This document shows, piece by piece, positions 39,972-52,447 of a DNA stretch of 64,000 nt. The notes under the pieces were generated by a model that ran no database searches, was not told the origin of the DNA, and saw nothing but the letters and a program-made list of their open reading frames with translations. How positions within the stretch are numbered: the stretch's first letter is position 1; the number at the start of each line of letters is the position of its first letter. Made by a program: the position numbers and the translations under genes. Source of the DNA: Rallus limicola (Eukaryota > Chordata > Aves > Gruiformes > Rallidae); contig JAKCOZ010000003.1 in the NCBI GenBank assembly GCA_022605955.1, positions 43,860,761 to 43,924,760 of the forward strand. The letters are read 5' to 3'.

Positions 39972-40315
39972 CAGGTCCACTTACCCAAGAGTTAATGCAA
40001 GACTCGCTCCCTGCGTTTCTGTACAGCACCTTCTCAGGGTGGTTACTTCTTACTGAAAGGGCTTTTTCAGCAGCAGGCAATTAGCCTGCTCCACAGTGCT
40101 CCCTTTCATGGAGGGAGCAGGGGATGCTAGCTCTTACTCTTTCAGCACAAAATGGGGATATAAAGCAGAAATGAGCCCTTTCTGTATCAGTGTTCTGGCA
40201 ACTAAGCAGCCAGTGTTGGAGACAACATACTTAATGTGCCCTCGGGGCATGCACTTTATAGTAGTTTGCTCTGAGTGGTTACAATGTATTCTATGAATGT
40301 ATGTTATAGAGTCAG

Positions 40316-40321
40316 AATAAA
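40316..40321 (+). terminator. SLC44A1: Possible internal polyadenylation signal
   Basis: AATAAA in gtcagAATAAAatgcatg. The downstream sequence is not clearly GT-rich, so this is weaker than the signals at 38174 and 42344. Confidence 0.25.
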
Positions 40322-42343
40322 ATGCATGTAGCAGACATATACTCATCATCGCCATCCGGTGATCATTTGGTTCTGAGTGCATATTACACGCTGTATTGAA
40401 CGTGGCACTGTCATTTTAAGAAATGCTCTTTTAAAAAGTAGATACCTGAGAGCATCCCTATTTTTGAGTCATGGCTTTGCCTGTGCAGATACTGTTTACT
40501 GAATCTAAACATCACAAGTCTGTCGTTTCTTGAACAGTTTGTGTGCCACCAAAATCCTATTTCATCTGTGTGGAAAATCCCCCTCGTGTTTCCCAAAGCA
40601 AAACCCAACAGATTTATTTGAAGCATTCCTTGCACTCAGCTTGTTTGTTGGGATGATGGAAATTTACTCTGAATATTTCATTTTAAAATGCTCTTTCAAC
40701 TATTTCATCTCTGCTGTTATTTCCATCACATATCAAAGAGATTATGGAGACTACTAAATATGTATTTCTTGTGTTCTGTAGCAAATACTGTTCTCAAGGT
40801 ATTTTCTTTCTTTTATATTTAGAGAGATGAGAGAAGAGATGAAACTTGTCTCTTGTGATGTGGGTCATGTATAAAAGGCAGAATTTCTGGTCTGGGATGG
40901 AGCTGTGATGTGTCTTGCAGTGTTTGCAAGCTGATGAAATCAAGCCAAAGCTCTTCAGAGACATTAGGATCACAAAAATATTTCTAGGGACAGTAGGTAG
41001 CATGAGTCCATCTATAAGATACCCATTTGGAGGCAAAACTACCTGGCATTCATTTGACAGAGGTCAGTTAAAATAGAATTAGCAGAAAACCAGAAAATGC
41101 CATCAGATGCTACTCCCCTGCTTGCTGCAGTGGTCGCCAAGTGACGCATGGAGATGATGACTGGAATTTGGTGTTTTAAGCAGTTGGTACTTCTCTGTAG
41201 AAACACGGGGCTCCCGTTAGACCAAAGTGGCAAGAATCAGAGCAAGAGTACCAGCTGACTGTATTGGAACTCGCTAAAGACAGCTCTGGCTTCTCTAAGT
41301 ACATGATGGAAGACGTTGGCAGTGTGGCTGGCTAGGGTTCCTTAAGTGTGCCACTTCTCCCCCCTGGCTGGGGGGAAATAGGGGCAGTGAGGGAGGATGT
41401 CAGAAAGGAAGGGTTTGTGAGATGAGGAAGCTGATTACTCCCGAAACCCATCAGAAGTTGGGTGATGACTGGAGTTCCCATTGATGAAAGTCGGGATTTC
41501 TAATGCATGAAATAAATGCTCGCCGCTGCTCTTGTGCTAGTGTTGGTTGGGTCAGGCTGGAAAGAAGAGAGTGTCTCATTAGGAAACTGGTGCTGCAGTC
41601 AATGTGGCGGTGTGTCCTGGGGGAGCAAGCCAGGAGAAAACAGAAAGGTGGTTTTGTTTGTACCGTAGGCCAGAAAGCAGCTGCCAGAGGTTAGGTGGAG
41701 CCGTAGAGAGCAGGGTTTCACAGGTAGACAGTGTTCTGCAGGATCTTCACGGTAGTTAGGAAAATTCACATTCCGATTCATAGACATCTCACAGCAACAT
41801 CCTCTGTGCCCTGCTTTTATTTTGCTCTGGAGCAATTCAGAGCAAGAAAGAAGGTGGAATCCTGTACCTACAGAAAGGAATGGTTTCCATATGGTGGATT
41901 GTGTTGCTGGTTATAGCAACTACCCTAAGGAAAAAGGAAAATCTTCTGAACAGATTTTAAAGGTTTGACAGTACTTGCATTGTCATAGTCCATCAAAGCC
42001 TGGAAAGAAATTTTTCATCCACTTTCACTCATGCTTCAAACAGGACAGTCAAACCCCTGAGCCGGTTTAGTGATTTACATTGAATCAAGATCAATTAATA
42101 AGTGCTCCTTTTTCCAGTGGAATGCCACCTCCTTTGGGAATGGGAAGAGTAAACGTGACACTGTTTATTGTTGTCTGAGAACTTGAAACGTTTTATACTG
42201 CAAGCTGTGAATGCAGGAAGAGAAGGGAAATTAACAGTGCTGATCTAATCTTAGATTTTCTGTGTAAACTGACATTGTGCCAGAATACTGATGCAAAACT
42301 GTATTTTAGTCTAAGAAATGTATAGATTTTTTTAATGTATCAA

Positions 42344-42349
42344 AATAAA
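42344..42349 (+). terminator. SLC44A1: Candidate distal polyadenylation signal, SLC44A1
   Basis: AATAAA within caaAATAAAgcttttc. It is followed 15-50 bp later by T-rich then GT-rich DNA (gatgtttctgtgtcttcc, ttgttggggtg), the classical downstream element. The base composition becomes more GC-rich after it. I take this as the end of the longest SLC44A1 transcript. Confidence 0.65.
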
Positions 42350-45300
42350 GCTTTTCTTTTTAAGTAAGATGGATGTTTCTGTGTCTTCCTTGTTGGGGTG
42401 CTAAGCCCGGCTCTTCCTCTGAGGAATACCATCTCACAGCCCTGAGAGCAAGCAGTCCACCCAAACCTTTGCCTGACCTTTGCTCATCTCTGCACCTGAC
42501 CTTTAGCTGAGTAGCTGCCTAGTCCTGGACGTGCCTTCCTGGCTCACTCACTGTCCTGCTGCCAAGAAACCTGCTACGATGCTAATGGGATGGGCGGGGT
42601 TTTGCAGAGCAAAGGCCCTTCCTTAAGTGGACAGCTTAGAGGGAATGCAGAGTAGGAACAGATGAAAGAAATCTTGGAGTTATTTTATGAGAGTTATACA
42701 AACTGCACATCTCAGTGCAAAATCTTTTTTGGGGTCACCTACTTCTCCTTCAAGGTCCTGTACTTGCTCACCCCATTCTGTAGAGGTGCTCCAAAAAGCC
42801 TGGAAAGCTGAAGATGGATGATGAATGGAAGCAACTGATAACACACTTATGGAATCTTACTAGGAGAAGCATGTGTAGCTGCAAATATTCCTTCCTTTCC
42901 CCTCTCCCTCCTGTGGGCAGGTTTATGCTTTCTTTAGTGGCAGTTTTTTAACACATTATTAAGCCATGATGAAAAGTGTTTTCTTGCTTCTATTACTCTT
43001 TACTGCAAACCACTTCCGCACTGCATTTGTATAAGATGGTCTGCTTTATCTGGGAACTGTTACCACTTCTGAACCTGAGGCTGAAGCCATGGTGGCAGAT
43101 CCCTAGTTGGGATGGTAGTACCAGACAGCCCACCAGGCAGGACCTCTGCCCACAGGCAGAGTATCATGCTGCAGACCCATGTGTTTTGGCACATACCTCA
43201 GTGCTCTGCAGTTCTTCTGAAGGTGCATCCTTGTGATGCCTTGTGCATTTTTCAAGTTTATTAAGGGTGAAGATTGGCTAGGAGGATTCAGTCACACCGA
43301 GCAAAAGACACTCCAGAGATGCTCTTCGTAGATAAGGATGCAAGGGGTGGGCGGCGTGTCACATGCAGGGTATGAAAATCCCGTCTTGTTTCCACTGGGT
43401 TTTACCTGTGTCAGAACTGCATAACAGGAACTCCTTGGCTCTCATCAGCTGTGCCATCAGTGTGGGGCTGAAGAACTGTCTGGAGAGAGCAATGATGATG
43501 CCCTCGGCTCTGAAACAAGAGTTTTGTGTCTTCCAGAGGAAAAAAAAAACCACCAACCAAAAAGGTGTGGGGTGGAGCCAAATATGAGCCAGGAAGGGCT
43601 GGTGAGAGAAGTGTGTGCAGGGAGAACAGAATGGAACACGGGCTTGACAGAAAAACCTGGGAGCAGGTGGGATTGAGTGGGCAGGAAAATGCAGGAAGGT
43701 GTTAGCAGGCAGGCGAGTAGGGATCTGGAGGAGGATTTGTCCTTTGGCCTCACACAGTACCCACTGCCCAGATACTTTGACCACAGCCAAAGGAGCAGTC
43801 TCCTTGCTTGCAGGACACCAGAGCTCCCCAGGTGCCAAAGGAGCTCTTTGCACAGAGGATGGAACCCTCTGTGTGCAAGCCTCGACATGCAGCAAGCCCA
43901 TCTCCTAGGCCAGATCCTGTGCTGCTCGAGTCTGGCAGAGCTCCTTCTTCCCACTGCTGGCCACTTAGGAGCTGACCCAGTTTTAGTCACTGGTATTTAG
44001 ATGTTTAATGAAGATAAGCTAGTGCCCAGGGAGAGATTAATTAGAATTTCTAATTACTATTTAAATTATGAATGCGTGAAATGGAAGGAGCTTGTGCTGC
44101 CACACACAGAACACCTAAAAAAAGCTGGTTTTCTGACAGCAGTATACTCAGTCCCTGTTTACCTTGGATACACTAAAAATAAAGGAAATAAAATCTAGCA
44201 CCAGGGCAGATTTTCCAAGAACGTTGCTAGAGTCGTCACAGGTAGAAATGAAGCCTATGACAGAAGCTACTGAGTCGTTTCTTGTAGTTTCCTCAGCTGG
44301 CAGTAACTGAGTGGGGGACAAATAAATGGGTGTGCTTTCCACACCCACACTGCGGTGCTTTGAAGAAGAAAATACAGGCCAGGACCCTGTGCCCTGCCAA
44401 AGCAAACAGAGTGAGAGGCTGCTGCAGTCCCAGAAACACTGCTCAGATGTACCTTGGTTTTAATTACTTTCGTGATAGCTGTTTTAAATACGAAGTCCTG
44501 GAGGAATACTGGGCAAAATGAGCCCTGGGCAAAAAACGTTCAGTAGGCACTTGCAATGTTGGGTGTAGCAGGGTGATCTGGCCACCTCTCCTGACTGCAG
44601 GACCTGCCACATCCCCCCATCTTTGCTCTCCAGGGGTTTCCAGGTAAGAGAGGGCTAGGGTGTGTGGACAGCGGCAGAGGGCCAAAACACTGCTGCTCCA
44701 CCACAGACCTCCTCTATAGCCTGGGGCTCATCGCTTTCTTCACGCCTTGCTTTCCCTGCCAGCAGGGTTGCCATGAAGGGTCAGTAGGCACTCGGGTGCT
44801 GCAGGAGGATGGGCAAACCGAGTGAAACAGGGGCAGGTAAGTCTGTGGGAGGAAGCTGGGAAATGATACTGACATGGATACCTGAGACTCAACCTTCTTC
44901 TGATGCTTAAGTATCTAAACATCCCATCCTCCAGTAGCAAACCCTCTCCAGTCCTTCAGTGGGCCTTGGTAGCTTATTCGATACATGACATCATCCTGGC
45001 TCCCTTTCACAAGTCACTTGTTTCCAACACTTCTGGTTCCAGTGAAAGCTTCCCTGGCACAGGGTACAATTCAATACCCTGCTTTTCTCTGCTAGGATGA
45101 CTGGCAGGACAGAGTGGCAAGAAGGGTAACAATGTCCATCCTGGGGGAAGGGCTCAGGAGTATCTTGAGAGAACTGAGGGGTTTTATTTTGGTTTTTAAG
45201 GCCTCTGATAACCGAAAGCAAACAATGTGCCAAACAATCTGTGACAGAATTGGACTGAAACAAAAAGTCTCAAATCCCAGACCAGGAAAACCACTGAAAG

Positions 45301-47229
45301 GGCCTGCAAGAAGAAGACATTCACATGTTGGAAAGCACCGCTGGGTCCTTTCCAAGACTCTCCAAATTGCACTACCCCTAATGGCAACAGCAAAACTTGA
45401 ATACCTGATATTGCAACATTGCTAGAGAAAGTAATGGGGTTTCAAAGCGAGAGTTTGCTGCCTGTTTCATAATGCCTGGTAGGGGGACTGCAGAGGACTG
45501 CCTCAGTTCTTCTAAGTACAGAAGTCCTGCTACCTCCAGGCAAGAAACACTATAAATTGCTTTTGAAAGCTCTCTGGTGCTGCATCCATTCATTGTGAGT
45601 CAACAAGAGGACAAAAAACCCCAGAAGTGCCTGTACTGCATCACAGCAGGAGCCAGCCTGCTAGAAGAGCATCTGAGGTTCATGGTGTCTGTGATGAAGA
45701 GGAAGCTCGAGAGCTTTATCAAAATAGAATTTGTTCCCCCAAAACAACACAGCACAAGAGTGTGCAGGTCAGGCTTTCCAGAAGACGCACAGCTTGAAAA
45801 GCTGTTAAGCCTCAGAAAGAAATAATAAGGAAGCAAAGCTTGAATGAAGGATGTAGGAGAACTATACACAAACCTGACATTTTTGTTCACGTCATTGCAC
45901 TTATAGACCAGGCCTCCAACCTTCCTGTAATCATAATTTGGACTTGAAGAACAGCACATAACAAGTAAAAAGTGCTCATGAAGTTTCTGAGCCATGAGGG
46001 TGAGGAAACTGTTTTTCAAAGCAAGCTGAACACTTGATATGTGATCACAGACTGTGCCTGGGCTCCAGGAGCACCCAAGCCATGACTCAGTGAAGAAAAT
46101 GGGAGGAAAGAGGGAATGGAATGATAAACTGCCAAGCCAGAGGCAGGAAGTCAGTATGGGTATGTCCCAGCAATAGCAAAGCCTAGCTCACTGTACAGGT
46201 TGCATCTTGTAGCTATGTCCTCCCTGGCTCAGCTCTTGCAGATGCTTTCCAACTAACCCTCCCGGAGGGATCAGGATAGAAAGGCGTTAAGTATGGAAAA
46301 GGCAATGGAAAAGCCCATGAATGTGGACCAGGCAGTAAGCGGCGAATGAGATGCCAGAATAGAGATGCTCCTCAGAAGTGGGGTGCAGGAAAGCTCAGAG
46401 GGTATCCAAGACCATTACCCCTGTCTAACTTACTGGAGGGCTGGCAGCAGTGCATTTCTTTGCAGGGTGGGTATTTGTACTTCCCTCTACCAATTGCAGC
46501 TACCCTGGGTGAAGACAACTGCTGCTGCTGGCGAGTAAAAAGCGGAAGGTAAGCTTTGGCTAGAATGAAGCATCTGCATGGAGGTGTCTGGGAAAACTGC
46601 ATGGAGATTGATGAGACCTTGCAGTCTCTGGATCACTGGATTTGCAGGAGAAGGGCTTCTGGAGAGACCCTCCCTGAGCATCTTGCTTTTACAAGGAGGC
46701 GAAGCTGTCCTTCCTGCCTGTTCTGACAGAAAATCTGTTAGGAAGGCCTGGGAAGAAGTGAAGTGTCACTTCAGGCCAGAGCACACACCACCTTGCTGTG
46801 ACAGTGGTAACACAGCAGGGAAGCGGTACTCAGCACATCACATATATGCAGATGTATGCATTATATGCATTATATCATGTGCTTGTGCAGGCTACCTAGT
46901 GGAAGCTATTACAAATGGTAAGCACTTCGCACCGAGGTAGGCTACTCCTTAGGAAAAAAGAGCAGCTGCTCCTGAGCCAATTTTTTGGTTGGTGGTTGTT
47001 TGTTTTTTGGGTTTTTTTTTGTGAGGGAGGGATTTTTTTTTATTAAAAAAGCTGAGACAAATGCAAAATCTGTGTTTTCACTCCTCCAGATGAGCCCTGC
47101 CACCTTGCTCAGCCTAAAGGCACAGCTCAGTACAAGGCATAGGCAGGATCATGAGCTTAAGCAGCAACAGCCTCATCTGCTATTCTGTTCCTTCCTTGCA
47201 GTCACAATAATGAAATCCAGAGGGAATTA

Positions 47230-47480
47230 AAACTATTCTGTCTGCAGAGCCCATCACCCAGTCATTGTAATTTGGCCATGAAATAAACAACCACAGACAA
47301 GCAAGCACAATTAGCTAATAAGATCGGTGCTTCATCATAACTCCATTTTAAAGCAGGCTGCTGATAGAGTTATTTTGACACCAAAATAGCATCGCAGGAA
47401 ATGCACATTCCCTGAAATCCATTCAATTAAGCAGCATTACAAAGAAGCTGGAAAGTGATTTTCATCATGGGCTGTCAGGG
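47230..47480. promoter_or_regulatory. Candidate conserved non-coding element
   Basis: A low-complexity-free, AT-rich stretch with clustered homeodomain-type cores (acaattagctaataag, attcaattaagcagc) amid more GC-rich surroundings and without repeats. This is a visual impression only; conservation was not tested. Confidence 0.22.
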
Positions 47481-48437
47481 CGAGGAATTTCCCTGCAGAA
47501 CACAGTGCTCAAACCCGCGCTGACCACCAAATTTTCCATGTCATACTCTTCCCCCAAGCACAGCCAGGGGTGCACAGTTACAAATGCTAGCTGCAAAGAT
47601 TTTCGGCTGCCCTGAGCTCCCCCTCACAGATCTCAGCCAGGAGAGGTCAGTGGCTGTCCTGCTGCGCACTCAGGTCTGCAATATCCTCCATAAATAACTC
47701 AATTCGGTTCAAGCCAGTGCGTGTCGAGCTGTGTGTGTTCCTCTGGGGCACTACAGGCCTGGCTCTTTCTTCCTAAGCATAAACATCAGGAAACCAAAGC
47801 GACCATTCCAGTTCCACTGCAGACCATTTCAGTGAGCTCCTCGAAAATGGAGTTTGCTGGGGTTGCTGGGTCTCGCGAGCCACTCCGAGCTCACCAGGGA
47901 ATCTCATTTAATGCCCCAACCATGTGTAACTGCCTCCCATGGCACGCACAAGTGCACGGCGCAACCTGGGTTTGGAAGCCCCCCCAACGATGGTGCGTCC
48001 ATTGTCCTGATGAGACCAAGTGCAGGTTTCAAAAATGAAATGACACTTTTTCCCCCTCCAATTTCTCCTGCAAGAGTGAGCTGCTCCTTTTTGGATATAT
48101 TCTAGGCCTCTAACAAGCCAGCAAAGGGCATTTTGTCTCCTGAGAGACCATGGAATGAAATCTTTCACCAACAAATTAATCCCGGAGCAATGAAGTCTCC
48201 AGTCTCCAAAGGCATCTCCTGGACCAGCTCTTGTTTGGGGCAGCCCTGTTCTGGGATGAGCTGTGGTGTGTGCTGTGGCTTTAAAGGACCCTTCCTGCGA
48301 CCTGTTGTCCCAGTCCCATCTGCCACCTCAGCCTTCTGAGGATGAGCTCCTCGCTGTGGCCAGGTCTGCCCTGTGGTTTGCTGCCTCCTCAGCTGAAGGA
48401 CTACTGCAAGCTTGATGACCTTCTGACAGATGTTAAT

Positions 48438-48454
48438 GGGGGGGGGGGGGGGGG
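48438..48454 (+). repeat. 17-G homopolymer with adjacent G-rich run
   Basis: A run of 17 G followed by CAGGGGGTG. It could form a G-quadruplex on the plus strand. The length is prone to sequencing and assembly error. Confidence 0.9.
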
Positions 48455-50489
48455 CAGGGGGTGTCCCACCTCCCTCCCCCTCCTCCTCCAAGGGGTTTGC
48501 TGATTCATGTCAGTCTTTCTTTACCTGCCACAACCTGTGGCCCAATGAGCACAGTGAGGAGTGTGAATAGATAAGCAGCACGCCTCTCGACTGGCCCAGC
48601 CCAGAGTCAGGAGACAAGTCAGGCACAAGGCTCTGACTGGCATTGCTGGTACCTCACCTCCCAACCTGCTCCAGTGCCAAAGGTTATTGCTCTCCAAGAG
48701 GCAGCAGGAAATCAGCCCTGGGGACAAAGGTGATCTGTGCCCTTTATGTTTCAGTTAAGGTAAATATAGGACACAGTCAGGACGCCTGTTTCATGGTCCC
48801 CAGCTTCCTGTGCTCAAGGAGAGTTTAGCAAGCTCATCCATAATGGGTTTTTTACCACTGCCAATCTTCTTTTGCTGTGCAGACAGACTTCCCTGGAAGG
48901 CAGGGGAAGTTAAGGCATTGGATGCACCAGCCATTGCTGCTCTCCTAGGGGGACACACAAACATCTTCCCCATGCCTCCACAGAGGTGCAGAAACATAAT
49001 TTCCAATCCTTTTATAATTGTAGTCTTGTTCTTGAGGATCACATCTGAACCACCCTTCTTTACCTTGCTTCAATTGCTGCAGTCCTGGTTTTTCTCTGGT
49101 CTTTGAACATCCAGGAGATTCTGACACACCTGTGCTTCTGCTGTTTATATGCTCAGCTGCTTTTCTGCTCCCTGTCTGCCTTATCCTGATGCCTGCTTTC
49201 CCAGGCATCAATCCTCCCTTCTCTTCCCCCACACTCTCACCCAAACATCACACTGTTGGTGCCTCCTCTGATTCTCTGCTGTCCTCTGTGGTTTTCCCAA
49301 ACCAAACCCTCAGGCCCAGCCTTGAACACCATGTATGACTCCCACATCCTCCACCTAGACCTTCCCTCCACGACACCTCTTCCAGCTCAGACCTGAGGTG
49401 TCACATAGCCATGGATATTCACCCTGACGCTTGCTCTAGTGGTCTGGGAAAACATTCCTCATCTCTTGTCTGCCATCTCTGTCATTTGTCAAGCTAGATA
49501 CCAAGTTTGTCTGTCTCACAGTTTAAACATCCCTTGGAGAAAGAAAATGGAAGCTGTCTCCATTATGCAGCTCTGGCTTGCCCCAATAACTTCAGCAAAG
49601 GTAGGCCGGTGGACATCTTCAAACTTCTTCCTTGCCTTTTACAAGATCGGTTGATCACCACACAGTTCTGCTATTTTAAGCTTTAACCTCCTTGCTTTGT
49701 GGTTCAATGCTGGAAACAGAACCAACAGGCAGGTGCTATGGGGAAGGGAAACACGTCTGCTGGGCCACAGATTGTGAATGAGGACAGGGTGCACCTATCT
49801 CTTCCTTTGCATGTGAGTGCTGGTGGAGTTGGATCTGTCTGTCCTTGGGAGGAAGGTGTGGGGCTGTTAGCCACACTCCTCCACTCCTCTGGCTTTCCGA
49901 CCATCCACAGCGTGCCAGAGGAGAGCCACAATTGCTGCCCACACCACAGCCTCCAGTTCCACTGCGCCCAGCCTATGGTCCCTGTGCGCTCAAGAGCTCC
50001 CTCCCGTGCATACCCTTCGGACCCCACCAGCCTGTCTGGCAAAAACAGCAGGTAAAACCGACGGGTACCACACCGCATTTGGGGTTAGAGCGTTTCCTGC
50101 CAGTCAGGGATGACAGGCGGGTAGCCCGGCAGTCCTCTGGCCAGGCAGACTGACGAAGACACAGTGCCATCAGCTGGGCGTTTGCAGACACCTGCCTGGC
50201 ACGGGAGCCCAGGCAACTTTCCTTCATGTAACCACATCCTTTCGCGTTTGACAAGCTCTTTGCAGCGAGCTGTGCACCATGAGCGTATGCCTGCCCTAGG
50301 CGAGGGGGGCAAATCAGACTGCAGCACAAAAACAGAATCAGGAGGTCTTGAGCCCGTTAAGAGGACAGAGGCTAATCCTTGCAATGAAGCAGCTTTAGGG
50401 AGCCTTTCTCGCATCCTGAGATGCACGCCCCTGCCATCCAGAGGCACCTACTTGCTGCCTGAAGGCAGGCACAGCCTTCACCCTCTACT

Positions 50490-50983
50490 CCTCTATCCCC
50501 CTCTGCTCTGCCCCGGTGAGGCTGCACCTGGAATGTTGTGTCTAGTTCTGGGCCCCTCAGTTCAAGAAGGACAGAAGTTCCTTGAAAGAGCCCAGTACAG
50601 GGCCACCAAGATGATGAAGGGAGTGGAACACCTTCCTTATGAGGAAAGGCTGAGGGAGCTGGGCCTGTTTAGCTTGTAAAGTGTGAGAACCAGGAGGACA
50701 GGGACAGGCTTTTCTCAGAGATGGCCAGCAATAGGGCAAGGGGCAAAGGGTGCAAGCTGGAGCAGAGGAAGTTCCATGTTAACATAAGGAGAAACATTTT
50801 CACCTTGAGGGTGACAGAGCACTGGCACAGGCTGCCCAGAGAGGCTGTGGAGTCTCCTCTGGAGACAGTCAAACCCGCCTGGATGCGTTCCTGTGGGATT
50901 TAGTCTGGGTGATCCTGCTCTGGCAGGGGGGTTGGACTAGATGATCTTTTGAGGTCCCTTCCAACTCCTAATGTTCTGTGATT
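50490..50983 (+). mobile_element. CR1 LINE fragment with ORF2 C-terminal remnant
   Basis: Starts near ccctctgctctgccccggtg and ends at ttctgtgattc. The translated remnant includes A-T-K-M-M-K-G-V-E-H-L and Y-E-E-R-L-R-E-L-G-L-F-S-L. The 3' end has cactggcacaggctgcccag and ggttggactagatgatcttt. It is 5' truncated and inactive. Confidence 0.92.
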
Positions 50984-51314
50984 CCCCCACAGTTTGATTT
51001 GGGAACCTCTTTGAAGGAAACGGAAAGTCCAGGAGGCAAGTTGGAAAAGTGTTATTCCTTAGCTAACAGCCAGAGGAGTACAGCTGACCATACAGCCCAG
51101 CAAAGCACAGCCAGCCTTGCAAACCTCATTATTTACGCTTCCCCAGTTCCAGCCTGCAACCAGCCTCTCTGCTGGAGTATGCCAGCACATTTCTCCCCTG
51201 AGTTTAGAGCTCGTATTTCCTTATTTCCTTTGATTTCCTGCTCCCTTACTCCCAACTGGAAGAACAGGCAGCAGCAGCGCTGCTTTCCCAGCTGTGCTTG
51301 CATTTATACCATGT

Positions 51315-51937
51315 TGTCCTGGTTTTGGCTGGCATAGAGTTAATTTGCTTCCTAGCTGCAGGTATAGTGCTGTGTTTCAGATTTAGGGTGAGAGTAGTGT
51401 TGGTAACACATTGCTGCTTCTAGTACAGCTCCACTAGTTTGAAGGCTGGGGGTGCACAAGAAGCTGTGAGGGGACACAGCTGGGGCAGCTAACCCAAACT
51501 AGCCAAAGGGATATTCCATACCCATCCATATGATGTCATGCTTGGTATATAACTTGGATAAAACTGGCTGGAGGCTTAGACCTCAGCTTGAGAACCTGCA
51601 GGACTTTGGTGGTCTGTGGGTCATCACCAACTGGGCCACACATCACTTCTTTTGTATGTACTATTGTTATAATTGCAATTATTATTATTATTTTCTTATT
51701 TATCCATCATATTAAATTCTCTTTATCTCCACCCATGAGTTTTACCTTTTTCCAATTCTCTCCCCCAGGAGAGAATTTTTCTTTACCCATTAAACTGTCT
51801 TTATCTCCACCCACAAGTTTTCTCACTTTTACTCTTCTAATTCTCTCCCCCATCCCACTGGGGATGTGGGGGAGGTGGTCAGTGAGCAAAAAAGGCTGTG
51901 TGGTAGTTCCAGCTGCCTACTGGGTTAAACCACAACA
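51315..51937 (+). mobile_element. Solo LTR of an avian endogenous retrovirus (ERVL-like)
   Basis: It starts tgtcctggttttggctggca and ends ttaaaccacaaca, typical termini of abundant bird ERV LTRs. The flanks are CATGT (51310-51314) and CATGC (51938-51942), a 5-bp target duplication with one difference. It contains the diagnostic tattccatacccat...gatgtcatgc block and a TATA-like tatataacttgg. The 3' third carries an internal tandem duplication of about 78 bp. There is no gag, pol or env sequence, so it is a solo LTR formed by recombination. Confidence 0.85.
51711..51865 (+). repeat. Internal duplication (about 78-bp period) in the LTR
   Basis: The block from attaaattctctttatc through caattctctccccca recurs from 51789 (attaaactgtctttatc) through taattctctcccccat. 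Both copies contain tttatctccaccca followed by (t/a)gagtttt- or caagtttt-like sequence. The second copy matches the usual LTR end, so the first is probably the extra one. Confidence 0.65.
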
Positions 51938-52413
51938 CATGCAAAGAAGCTCTTTTTCCTCGGCGTTTTCTTCTGCTGTCGCCTCTGCTTCTCCCTGGTT
52001 TATCTCCTTGACTCTGACAGTCTTCCTTCTGCTCCTGGTTTGCTGCAGGGCTTCTCAAAACCAGGTTTTAAAATGTGAAGTGACTGCTGAACTGTGTGGC
52101 TCTGGGCCAAGCCTTCATAGGCAGTGGCTAAGAAAATGTACTTGTTCACTGCTTTTTGACATGGGTCAAAGCTTATCACAGTAAGTGCTTCAGTGTGAGA
52201 GGAGCACCTTCAGAAACTGACAAAATGATATGAAGAATGCAGCCTTCATCTTCATGGGTGGGTGACTCCTGCACAATACGCTTAACTTTGTTTTCATGTA
52301 GTGGGTGGTTTCTTCCCACCAGCTCTCATGAGCTCCTCCCTTGGGTCCACTTTATTTGAGTGGTGTGTATGGGCATACCATACCTCTTCAGATATATTCT
52401 GTGTCCTAAAGGC

Positions 52414-52416
<3 letters not shown>

Positions 52417-52444
<28 letters not shown>
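52417..52444. repeat. (CT)14 microsatellite
   Basis: A pure CT repeat followed directly by a purine-rich, G-rich segment (tggggtgggggagggaaggg). It is intergenic. Confidence 0.95.

Positions 52445-52447
<3 letters not shown>

Larger units (their letters stand above)
35607..42368 (+). other. SLC44A1: Probable long 3' UTR of SLC44A1
   Basis: No coding exon is recognised after the stop. The sequence is AT-rich and runs to a strong polyadenylation signal at 42344, followed by a T/GT-rich stretch. Human SLC44A1 also has a very long 3' UTR (from memory), which supports this reading. A shorter form could end near 38174. The interval contains a TA-rich microsatellite (35649-35692), an antisense solo LTR (39399-39971), and seed matches such as TTGCACTA (36936-36943, miR-130/301 type) and GCACTTTA (40251-40258, miR-17 type). 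The extent is inferred; no transcript data were used. Confidence 0.65.
42369..50489. other. Intergenic region, left part
   Basis: More GC-rich than the SLC44A1 introns. No frame shows a recognisable protein, and overlapping frames on both strands (for example around 43.4-44.0 and 49.7-50.4 kb) look like chance. It holds the G17 run at 48438. The sections around 47.23-47.48 and 47.8-48.2 kb look like possible regulatory sequence. Confidence 0.7.

Noticed and set aside
43359..43990. Overlapping 180- and 177-codon minus-strand frames
   Set aside because: Two different frames are open over the same DNA, neither shows a recognisable domain, and there is no promoter or splice context.
45600..46019. 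139-codon minus-strand frame
   Set aside because: No recognisable protein, an opposing frame is open on the other strand, and there is no splice or promoter evidence.
49699..50447. Several 100-170 codon frames on both strands
   Set aside because: Mutually overlapping and without family features; the 3' end of the longest one is only the CR1 ORF2 remnant.
39399..51937. The two LTRs as the ends of one provirus
   Set aside because: They lie in opposite orientations, are clearly diverged, have different target duplications, and no viral internal sequence lies between them.
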